Assembly (NCBI GenBank): GCA_030540405.1
Contig: JAUNWH010000008.1
Span: 1-64,000 of the forward strand
Length of the DNA: 64,000 nt
Origin: Spirochaetales bacterium
GTDB lineage: Bacteria > Spirochaetota > Spirochaetia > Treponematales > Treponemataceae
Direction: 5' to 3'
Position numbers and translations under genes: made by a program. Positions 1-6,632 of the stretch are shown here, piece by piece. Position 1 is the stretch's first letter; every line of letters starts with the position of its first letter. The notes below the pieces were generated by a model, which saw only the letters and a program-made list of their open reading frames with translations, had not been told where the DNA came from and ran no database searches.

Positions 1-21
1 AGCACAAATTCGTTGTTTTTT

Positions 22-53
22 CTCCTCCGTGTCTAAATCTGAGGCTTATTATA
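22..53 (-). promoter_or_regulatory. Possible promoter and RBS of a gene leaving the left edge
   Basis: On the minus strand a TATAAT box (48-53) is followed by a GGAGGAG Shine-Dalgarno-like run (22-28), pointing out of the window. No ATG lies at the usual spacing, so the start codon cannot be fixed here. I infer a gene transcribed leftward whose coding part is outside the window. Confidence 0.3.
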
Positions 54-126
54 GATAAGAAATAATACAAAAAAAGAAAATGGAGTTTTTTTTATCGAGC
101 TAGAGAAAAAAAATGGGAGCTGTTGA

Positions 127-561
127 TTTTACTCCTGTGCAGTTAGCGAACTTCAGTATGGTATTTCAGAAATGGGAAGATACAATTTTGTTGGAAATCC
201 TTTATATTATGTGGCAACTGTTATTGATGTTGCGAAAAAAGAGGTTCAATCAGAGGACAATCCTGAAAGTACCATTTTAAAACTGAAAATAATAAAAGAA
301 ATGAATGTATTTGACATTTCTACAGAAAATTGTCCGTTAATTACATATTGCAATATTGAAAAAGATGATAATAATGATTTCACAGCATATTTAATCCCTA
401 ATTTCTTGGCATCATGTTGTTTGTATTTGAATAAAAAAGAAAGACATACTGTTGATGCAATAAAATATAAAAGTTAACGGTCTGAAAAAGGATATTGCTA
501 CGTAGTTTTAGATAGAAGTCCGAGGGAATTTTTTGATGAAGGGGAGATTGTTGTTGATTAA
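127..561 (+). pseudogene. Decayed hypothetical gene with in-frame stop
   Basis: One frame reads openly from about 127 through 561 except for a single TAA at 475-477. The first part could start at ATG 172 and gives 101 residues (start MGRYNFVGNPLYY). After the TAA the same frame continues with ordinary-looking protein (GYCYVVLDRSPREFFDEGE) to the stop at 559-561. Protein-like sequence also precedes the ATG (SELQYGISE), so the 5' end is probably truncated too. I do not recognise the family. It sits in a degraded patch upstream of a chimeric gene, which supports decay rather than a real 101-residue product. Confidence 0.5.
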
Positions 562-776
562 TAAAAGAGAAAGTTTTGTACCGTACAATTATTTTTTTTA
601 TAGAAATATTGATATTCCAAAATAAAAGACTGAAGTTGCTCAAAAAGTGAAAGAAATATGAGCTTGTTCACATAATGATGCTGCACGACTTGGATTATGT
701 TGAAAAGGAAAGGACTCTGCACAAAAGGTAATTCTTAATGTATAATTCGTAATGCGTAATTTGGAGAATTTATCAA
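562..776. other. Non-coding, degraded stretch
   Basis: No open frame of useful length is visible on either strand. The right end holds a short 14-bp tandem repeat (729-764) and then a GGAG motif (763-766) that probably serves the gene starting at 777. The stretch looks like the remains of former genes. Confidence 0.45.
729..764. repeat. 14-bp tandem repeat, about 2.6 units
   Basis: Three copies of a TAATTC-like unit begin at 729, 743 and 757, exactly 14 bp apart: TAATTCTTAATGTA, TAATTCGTAATGCG and the partial TAATTTGG. The array ends about 12 bp before the start codon at 777 and overlaps the likely ribosome-binding site, so copy number could affect expression. Confidence 0.55.
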
Positions 777-1913
777 ATGAAGAAAAATGACGAGAATGTT
801 ATCGTTGTAAAATCCAAAGACTTTGCATTGCGGATTATAAAACTGTACAAATATCTGACAGTTTCCCAAAAAGAATTTGTCCTTTCCAAGCAAGTCTTGC
901 GCAGCGGAACAAGCATTGGTGCAAATGTGAAGGAAGGTATTAGAGGTCAGACAAAGCCTGACTTCTATGCAAAAATGAAGGTCGGTGGTGCGATTCTCCG
1001 TGAGCTTCAGGCGCGCGGCTACACGAATATCATCACAAGGACTCACAGTGAGCTTGACCTTTTAAATCAGGCGGATGTGAACAGATTCTTTGAGACGGAA
1101 AAGCCGGAGTACGTTTTTCTTGCTGCGGCTCATGTTGGCGGAATCGGGGCGAATTCAACTTATCCCGCGGATTTTATCTATCAGAACATGGTGATTGGAT
1201 TCAATGTTGTTGAGGCGGCGCGCAAAAACGGCGTAAAAAAACTGATGAATCTCGGCTCAACTTGCATTTACCCTAAGATGGCGGAGCAGCCGATAAAGGA
1301 AGAGTCGCTTCTGACAGGTCCGCTTGAGCCGACAAACGACGCTTACGCTCTTGCAAAAATCAGCGTGATAAAATTGTGCACGGCGTACAACAAACAGTTC
1401 GGAACAAATTTCCTTTCTGTAATGCCGACGAACCTTTATGGAATCGGCGACAATTATGAACTGCAGGGAAGCCATGTTTTTCCGGCAATGATTAGGAAAT
1501 TCCATGAGGCAAAGGCGAGTGGCGAGGACGTTGTTCACCTTTGGGGTGACGGTTCTCCGTTGCGAGAATTCCTCTTTGCCGGCGACTTGGCGGATGCTGT
1601 TGTCTACCTTATGGAAAACAAGAACGCGGAAGATTTGCGCACTCCGACCGGAGACTTTGTGAATGTGGGAACCGGAAAGGAGCTGACAATCAGGGGGCTT
1701 GCCGAGACAATCCGTGAAGTCGTTTATGCTGATGTTGCGGAAAGCGGAAGAACCTGCCGGATTGAGTGGGACTCCTCAAAGCCGAACGGAACTCCAAGAA
1801 AACTCTGCGATGTAACCCGCCTGAACAACCTCGGATGGAAGGCAAAAGTCGATGTCCGCCGGGGAATCGAAATCAGCTATGACGATTTTCTGCACGGAAA
1901 TGTGAGAAAGTAG
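777..1913 (+). CDS. Chimera: four-helix-bundle (IVS) N-terminus fused to GDP-L-fucose synthase lacking its N-terminus
   Basis: Residues 1-67 match the four-helix-bundle / 23S rRNA intervening-sequence protein family (core LSKQVLRSGTSIGANVKEG). From about residue 69 (VGGAILRELQ) to 378 the sequence is GDP-L-fucose synthase (Fcl/WcaG), an NADPH-dependent epimerase-reductase making GDP-fucose from GDP-4-keto-6-deoxymannose. Its catalytic elements are present: S161 in the STCIYP block and the YxxxK pair Y190/K194. The first beta strand and nearly all of the GxxGxxG dinucleotide-binding loop are missing, replaced in frame by the helix-bundle fragment, itself only about half a normal IVS protein. 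GGAG at 763-766 precedes the ATG. The NADPH site is probably destroyed, so I expect loss of function; rescue by an interaction or an assembly error cannot be excluded. The two domain identities are confident; the consequence is inferred. Confidence 0.85.
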   Translation: MKKNDENVIVVKSKDFALRIIKLYKYLTVSQKEFVLSKQVLRSGTSIGANVKEGIRGQTKPDFYAKMKVGGAILRELQARGYTNIITRTHSELDLLNQADVNRFFETEKPEYVFLAAAHVGGIGANSTYPADFIYQNMVIGFNVVEAARKNGVKKLMNLGSTCIYPKMAEQPIKEESLLTGPLEPTNDAYALAKISVIKLCTAYNKQFGTNFLSVMPTNLYGIGDNYELQGSHVFPAMIRKFHEAKASGEDVVHLWGDGSPLREFLFAGDLADAVVYLMENKNAEDLRTPTGDFVNVGTGKELTIRGLAETIREVVYADVAESGRTCRIEWDSSKPNGTPRKLCDVTRLNNLGWKAKVDVRRGIEISYDDFLHGNVRK

Positions 1914-1942
1914 AAGTATTTTTTTTAAGCAAAATAAAAGTT

Positions 1943-1980
1943 AAAGGCTTCGATAATGTTTAGTTACCGAAGCCTTTTTT
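1943..1980 (+). terminator. Rho-independent terminator after the fucose synthase chimera
   Basis: A perfect 10-bp stem (1943-1952 with 1968-1977, arms AAAGGCTTCG and CGAAGCCTTT) has a 15-nt loop and ends in a T tract. The A-rich left arm could also let it work for rfbD, which ends at 2013 on the other strand. Confidence 0.85.
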
Positions 1981-2012
1981 ATTTTTGATATTCCAGCTTA
2001 TTTTTCAGTTGC

Positions 2013-2984
2013 CTATTTTATTAAAAATCTGTCGCTTTTTATAAACTTTTCTAGGCTTTCTTGCCATTCAGGAATTTTAATTTTCAGCAAGGTTTGAATT
2101 TTTTCTTTGCTTAAAACTGAATATGCCGGGCGTTTTGCGGCACATGGATATTCATCGGTTGTGCAGGAATTTATAGCGCAGTCCTTTGTAATTCTGCCAT
2201 ATTTTTTCCCAAACTCATATATTTTTTTTGTAAAGTCAAACCAAGTCGTTTCGCCTAAATTTGTAAAATGATAAACTCCATATGGCATGGCTGATTTTTT
2301 TCCAAACAGGCTTTTTGCTTTTTCTGATGTGGACATAATTTTTAAAATTGCAGAAGCCAAGTCCACGGCGCAAGTCGGAGTGCCTTTCTGGTCGCAAACA
2401 ACGCTCACTTCATCTTTTGAATTCATTGCTTTTGTCATTGTGTAGACAAAATTTTTTCCGTCGAAACCATAAAGCCATGCAGTGCGCAAAATGTAGTACT
2501 GGGTCATTTCTTTTTCTACAAAATCTTCGCCCGCCGCTTTTGTTCTTCCGTAAACTGAATCAGGACATTTCAGCATATCTTCTGTATATGGAAAATTTCC
2601 AGTTCCGTCAAAAACATAGTCGGTTGAAATGTGAATCAGCTTTGCGCCAAGTTCACGTGTAATCCTTGCAATGTTCTTAGGACCTTCAGCGTTTAGTTTT
2701 TCTGCAAGTTCCGAATCTTCTTCGGCTTTATCTACAGCAGTGTAGGCAGCGCAATTTATTACCCAAGTGATTTTTTCAGGAACAGTTCCGCGGGCAACAG
2801 AAATTCCAGTTCTTCCAGCGGCAGTTCCGTGATTATGCGCAAATTTTGAAAGTTCTGCAGGATTTGTTATGTCAACATCTCTGTCGCTTCCAATCCAGTC
2901 AATTTTATTTTCAGTAAGCTGCTTGGCAATTTCACTTCCAAGCATTCCTTTGTAACCAATCAGCCAAACCATTTTTTGCTCCAA
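2013..2984 (-). CDS. rfbD: dTDP-4-dehydrorhamnose reductase
   Basis: RmlD/RfbD reduces dTDP-4-dehydrorhamnose to dTDP-L-rhamnose, the last step of rhamnose donor synthesis for surface polysaccharide. The 323-residue protein has the dinucleotide-binding GYKGMLG at 10-16, the family block NCAAYTAVDKAE at 77-88, STDYVFDG at 120-127, and the YxxxK pair Y145/K149. Residues about 51-71 (GTAAGRTGISVARGTVPE) are an extra stretch absent from typical family members at this point, with an 8-bp direct repeat at its two DNA ends. It is the last gene of a minus-strand operon with manC and the exported protein at 4116, starting 15 bp after manC. The identity is firm; whether the insertion is tolerated is not known. 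Confidence 0.9.
   Translation of the reverse strand: MEQKMVWLIGYKGMLGSEIAKQLTENKIDWIGSDRDVDITNPAELSKFAHNHGTAAGRTGISVARGTVPEKITWVINCAAYTAVDKAEEDSELAEKLNAEGPKNIARITRELGAKLIHISTDYVFDGTGNFPYTEDMLKCPDSVYGRTKAAGEDFVEKEMTQYYILRTAWLYGFDGKNFVYTMTKAMNSKDEVSVVCDQKGTPTCAVDLASAILKIMSTSEKAKSLFGKKSAMPYGVYHFTNLGETTWFDFTKKIYEFGKKYGRITKDCAINSCTTDEYPCAAKRPAYSVLSKEKIQTLLKIKIPEWQESLEKFIKSDRFLIK
2783..2829. repeat. 8-bp direct repeats bordering an insertion in rfbD
   Basis: CAGTTCCG occurs at 2783-2790 and again at 2822-2829, 39 bp apart (13 codons). The span between and including them encodes the extra Gly/Ala/Arg-rich peptide of RfbD. This could be a small insertion or duplication; no second copy of the segment was noticed in the window. 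Confidence 0.4.
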
Positions 2985-2999
2985 AGTAATAAAACGCTT

Positions 3000-4115
3000 T
3001 TAATGTTTTTCCTTGAATTTTTTTACAACATCTCTAACGGAAGAACTCGCGCCTTTTTTCATAACAAGGATTTTACCATTTTTTACAACAACAATCAAAT
3101 CCTGAACTCCACAAAGAGCAACCGGCATATCGGAGTAGACAAAATTTCCGCCGCTTTCAACTGAAATAAATTCTTCTTCGGCTTGCTCAAAATATTTTTC
3201 AAATGAATCCCAGCTTCCAACATCGTCCCAGTTAAAAGAAGCTTTTACACAAACCGCATTCTGTGTCCGCTCGGCAACGGCATTGTCAACTGCAATTGAT
3301 TTTACAGATTTATAGGCTTCATTAAGCGGCTGCCAGTTTTCAATGTATTTTATCGAATTAAGAAGCGCTGGCTCTGGAAATTTTTCAGAATCAAAAGTTT
3401 TAAAAATTTCGTACATTTCACTTTCGTACTTTTTAATTTCAGACTCAAAAAGCGAATTTGAAAATCCAAACATTCCGCTGTTCCAAGCATATTTTCCGCT
3501 CGCAAGATAAGCCTTCGCAGTTTCTAAGTCAGGTTTTTCCTTGAAGCTTTCAATCTTTAAAACTGAATTTTCAGAATCCAAAGACTCTCCCATGTTTATG
3601 TAGCCAAATCCAGTTGAAGGTTCATAAGGCGGAATTGCAAAGCACACAAATTTTTCCTGATGCGCAAAATCCGCAGCTTTCTTGCAGTCAGAAACAAAAT
3701 TTTCCAAAGGAGAAATAACTTGGTCGCTTGTTAAAACCAAAATCAAATGCTCTGAATTTTCCGCAAGCTCAAGGAATTTGCAGGCAAGTAAAAGGGGCGG
3801 GCAAGTGTGCCTAGAGCAAGGCTCTGCAATTACATACAAGTCGTTTTCAATTTTCTTTTTTTGCTGTACGGAAACTTTTTCTTTTAAAGCTTCAACTTGC
3901 TTTGTAAGCTCTGCGCAAATTTCAGGACGCGAAATAATGAGAATTTTTCCTGAAGGCTCAACTGCCAACGCTCTTATGACTGCGTTCTGCAAAAAAGAAA
4001 TTCCGTCTGCAAAAGCCATAAACTGCTTTGGAAATTCCGGAGTTGAAGCGGGCCAAAGCCTTTCACCGAATCCGCCAGCAAGAATCACAACATCAGTAAA
4101 ATTTGAATTGCCCAT
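3000..4115 (-). CDS. manC: Mannose-1-phosphate guanylyltransferase
   Basis: ManC makes GDP-mannose from mannose-1-phosphate and GTP, the precursor of GDP-fucose and mannosylated glycans. The 371-residue protein starts with the nucleotidyltransferase signature LAGGFGERLWPAS (12-24) followed by the FPKQF lysine K30. It also has the ENWQ and FNWDDVGSWDS blocks typical of the family. The length fits the short form without a fused phosphomannose isomerase domain. The start abuts the stop of the upstream exported protein with no gap, and rfbD follows 15 bp downstream, so the three are co-transcribed. It supplies the pathway that the broken fucose synthase at 777 would have completed. Confidence 0.92.
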   Translation of the reverse strand: MGNSNFTDVVILAGGFGERLWPASTPEFPKQFMAFADGISFLQNAVIRALAVEPSGKILIISRPEICAELTKQVEALKEKVSVQQKKKIENDLYVIAEPCSRHTCPPLLLACKFLELAENSEHLILVLTSDQVISPLENFVSDCKKAADFAHQEKFVCFAIPPYEPSTGFGYINMGESLDSENSVLKIESFKEKPDLETAKAYLASGKYAWNSGMFGFSNSLFESEIKKYESEMYEIFKTFDSEKFPEPALLNSIKYIENWQPLNEAYKSVKSIAVDNAVAERTQNAVCVKASFNWDDVGSWDSFEKYFEQAEEEFISVESGGNFVYSDMPVALCGVQDLIVVVKNGKILVMKKGASSSVRDVVKKFKEKH

Positions 4116-4871
4116 TTATTTCTCCTGTTGTTTCTGCTCTTCCATTTTTGCAAAAAAGTAGGCGCAGAAAGTTTTTATCCTGTTCATAAAAGATGTGTCA
4201 ACGCGTTCTCTAAGAAAAAAAACACTTGGAGCTTTTACCGCTCCGATTCCATAAAGAATCCATTTATCATCAGATCTAAAAATCACAATTATTGACTTCA
4301 TGTTTTCTGGATTAACGCAATTGAATTTATCATAATAGCGCATTGTGGAAAGATTCGTTGATTCATAGTAATAATATTCATCATTTTTTTCCGAAGTAAT
4401 TTTCATCGGAACAAGGCCAAAAGGCTTCATTTCAAAATCGGCATTTACAATCTGAGTATTTCCATCTTCCTGCGCTGATTTTATTTCCGCTGAAGTATAC
4501 AAGTCATACCATTCTTCGGCTCTTTCTGAATAATAAGGAATTCCCGCATAAGAGGGAATGTCCATTACAAGAAAAGAAAAATTTTCAAGAAGATTTTCAT
4601 TGCCTTCGTAAGGATATTCTTTTATGACTTCCGCAAAATATGCAGGCTTAAGTTCACTTACAGTTTCCACTGCTTTTTTCAAGCCAGGATTTTCGCCTTT
4701 CATGCACATTTTTTTATATGAGCCTGTATTTTTAATTACAGTTTTTCCGCTGCCTAAAGATTCAACATCTTCAGCTGACAAATTTTTATTATAAGGCGAT
4801 TCTGAAAATGCACCGGCAAAAGCAACAGAAAATAAAGCAAGAGCAGCAATATTCTTAAAAATAGTTTTCAA
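4116..4871 (-). CDS. Exported protein, DUF6675-like, TTG start
   Basis: The 251-residue protein has a signal peptide (hydrophobic ALALFSVAFAGAFS, residues 10-23) and otherwise looks soluble, so it is probably periplasmic. It resembles a family I associate with treponemes (DUF6675), with no known function. The start is TTG at 4871: an AGGGG Shine-Dalgarno sequence lies 6 bp upstream and no ATG fits. A strong promoter (4902-4930) lies just ahead, making this the first gene of the operon with manC and rfbD. The family name is from memory and is not certain. Confidence 0.7.
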   Translation of the reverse strand: MKTIFKNIAALALFSVAFAGAFSESPYNKNLSAEDVESLGSGKTVIKNTGSYKKMCMKGENPGLKKAVETVSELKPAYFAEVIKEYPYEGNENLLENFSFLVMDIPSYAGIPYYSERAEEWYDLYTSAEIKSAQEDGNTQIVNADFEMKPFGLVPMKITSEKNDEYYYYESTNLSTMRYYDKFNCVNPENMKSIIVIFRSDDKWILYGIGAVKAPSVFFLRERVDTSFMNRIKTFCAYFFAKMEEQKQQEK

Positions 4872-4901
4872 TGTTTTCCCCTATAAAAATAAAGACTAAT
4901 T

Positions 4902-4930
4902 ATTATAGTAAATAAAAATCAAACTTGCAA
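4902..4930 (-). promoter_or_regulatory. Sigma-70 promoter of the 4871-2013 operon
   Basis: On the minus strand TTGCAA (4925-4930) and a perfect TATAAT (4902-4907) are separated by 17 bp. It fires toward the exported protein-manC-rfbD operon and is back to back with the rnz promoter. Confidence 0.75.
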
Positions 4931-4960
4931 GGTTACATCAAGAATTCTAAATACGCTAGA

Positions 4961-4989
4961 TTGAAGAAAGTCTTTTTTTTGTATAAAAT
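4961..4989 (+). promoter_or_regulatory. Promoter of rnz, probably leaderless
   Basis: TTGAAG (4961-4966) and TAAAAT (4984-4989) are 17 bp apart. The ATG at 4997 is 7 nt after the -10 box, where transcription should begin, and no Shine-Dalgarno sequence is present. Confidence 0.55.
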
Positions 4990-4996
4990 CGTTTCC

Positions 4997-5923
4997 ATGA
5001 ACATGGAAGCTTTTATTTTGGGCTGCGGAGGAATGATGCCGTTGCCATATCGCCACCTTACATCAGTTTTGCTTCGGCGCGACGGAGACTTGTTTTTATT
5101 TGACGGCGGAGAAGGCACGCAGGTTTCTTTAAGGCGGCTTAATTTAAAATGGAAGAAAATCAATGCGATTTTTGTTTCGCATACGCACGCAGATCACGTT
5201 ACAGGGCTTCCTGGAATTCTTATGCTTTCTTCCCAAGTTGACAGAACAGAGCCTCTTTATATTTTTGGTCCGCCGAAAATTGCAGAATATATAGAAACAA
5301 GCCGCAAAGTTCTGGATATGTACATAAATTATCCGATTGTTGTAAAAGAAATAACAGAGCCGGGCGTAGTCTATGAAGGCGACGGATTTTATATAAGGTC
5401 GTTTCCGCTTGAGCATACAAAAACTTGTGTAGGTTATACGCTGGAAGAACTTGATCGCCCAGGAGAATTCAATCCGGAAGAAGCAGAGAGATTAAAAATT
5501 CCAAAAGGACCTTTGTGGGGAAAACTTCAGCGCGGAGAAAGCGTCGTAAATAAAGACGGAATTGAAATAAAGCCAGAGCAAGTTGTTGGAAAAAATAGAA
5601 GCGGACGGAAATTCAGTTTTGTGACAGACACAATGTATCTTCCGTCGATTGCAAAAGAAGTGAAGGGCAGCGACCTTTTAATCTGCGAGGGAATGTTCGC
5701 GGACGGATGCGAAGATCAGGCAAAAGAAAAAAAGCACATGACTTCACGGCAGGCAGCCACAATTGCAAGAGATGCCAATGCACTAAGAATGGGACTTATT
5801 CACTACAGCCCGCGTTACAACGACAAAGAGCTAAATGTTCTTTTGGAGCAGGCGCAGCAGGTTTATCCAGAAGCATGCCTTACAAAAGACAGAATGAGAA
5901 TCGAGATTCCTTATGTCGAATGA
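4997..5923 (+). CDS. rnz: Ribonuclease Z (tRNA 3' endonuclease)
   Basis: RNase Z cuts the 3' trailer from tRNA precursors, preparing them for CCA addition. This metallo-beta-lactamase fold protein of 308 residues carries the zinc motif SHTHADH (H62, H64, D66, H67) after DGGEGTQ, a second histidine block at FPLEHT, and the exosite-like stretch GPLWGKLQRG. The ATG at 4997 is preferred over an in-frame upstream start at 4925 because homology begins at MEAFILGCGG and a promoter sits just upstream. It overlaps the ABC ATPase gene by 11 bp, so it heads a plus-strand operon. Its role fits the tRNA genes here, none of which encodes CCA. Confidence 0.92.
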   Translation: MNMEAFILGCGGMMPLPYRHLTSVLLRRDGDLFLFDGGEGTQVSLRRLNLKWKKINAIFVSHTHADHVTGLPGILMLSSQVDRTEPLYIFGPPKIAEYIETSRKVLDMYINYPIVVKEITEPGVVYEGDGFYIRSFPLEHTKTCVGYTLEELDRPGEFNPEEAERLKIPKGPLWGKLQRGESVVNKDGIEIKPEQVVGKNRSGRKFSFVTDTMYLPSIAKEVKGSDLLICEGMFADGCEDQAKEKKHMTSRQAATIARDANALRMGLIHYSPRYNDKELNVLLEQAQQVYPEACLTKDRMRIEIPYVE

Positions 5924-6632
5924 AGTTGAACTGATTTCTTTCTGCAAAGACTACGGAAAATTTTCAGCATGCAAAAATATAAATTTCTATGCGGAAAAAA
6001 ATTCCATCACAGGAATTCTCGGGCCCAATGGAGCAGGAAAAACTTCTGTCTTAAAAGCAATCTGCGGACTTCATTACCAGACTAGCGGAACTGTAAAAAT
6101 TTGCGGAACAGAAGAAACCGATGAATTTAAAAAATTAACCGCTTTTGTTCCAGAAGTTCCAGAACTTGATTCAAGCCTTACAGTAAAAGAAACTCTTTTT
6201 TTTGAAGCTGAAATTTCAGGGCAGAAAAAAAACGAAGCTGTGCTAACTACAAAAAATGCTGCGGAAATTTGCGGACTGGAAGAAATACTCAGTAAAAAAA
6301 TTTCAAACCTTTCAAAAGGATTTAAGCAAAGAACAAGCCTTGCAAAAGCAATCTGCAAGCTTCCAAAAATTCTTGTTCTTGATGAATTTTCAGCAGGACT
6401 AGATCCAGCACAAATCGCTTCGTTCAGAAAAAAACTAAAAGAACTTTCAAGCTCAATGACAATTATTTTTTCAACGCATCATATTGAAGAAGCTGTTTCT
6501 TTGTGCAATAGAATTTATATAATTGCAAACGGAGAAGTTGCAGCTTGCGGAACTGAAAAAGAAATAACAAAAAAATTTAACTGTAAAAACCTTGAGGAAG
6601 CGTTTATTTGCGCCACGGAAAAATCACAATGA
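5913..6632 (+). CDS. ABC transporter ATP-binding protein (GldA-like)
   Basis: This is the 239-residue ATPase subunit of an ABC-2 type exporter, resembling GldA of gliding bacteria. It shows Walker A GPNGAGKTS (37-45), the signature LSKGFKQR (133-140), Walker B ILVLDE (153-158) and a switch-histidine region STHH (187-190). It overlaps rnz by 11 bp and the permease gene by 4 bp (ATGA at 6629-6632), so the subunits should be translationally coupled. The substrate cannot be told from sequence; Gld-like systems outside gliding bacteria remain poorly understood. Confidence 0.88.
   Translation: MSNEVELISFCKDYGKFSACKNINFYAEKNSITGILGPNGAGKTSVLKAICGLHYQTSGTVKICGTEETDEFKKLTAFVPEVPELDSSLTVKETLFFEAEISGQKKNEAVLTTKNAAEICGLEEILSKKISNLSKGFKQRTSLAKAICKLPKILVLDEFSAGLDPAQIASFRKKLKELSSSMTIIFSTHHIEEAVSLCNRIYIIANGEVAACGTEKEITKKFNCKNLEEAFICATEKSQ

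Noticed and set aside
4925-4996. N-terminal extension of RNase Z from 4925
   Set aside because: The region holds the rnz promoter, and RNase Z homology starts at 4997-5003.
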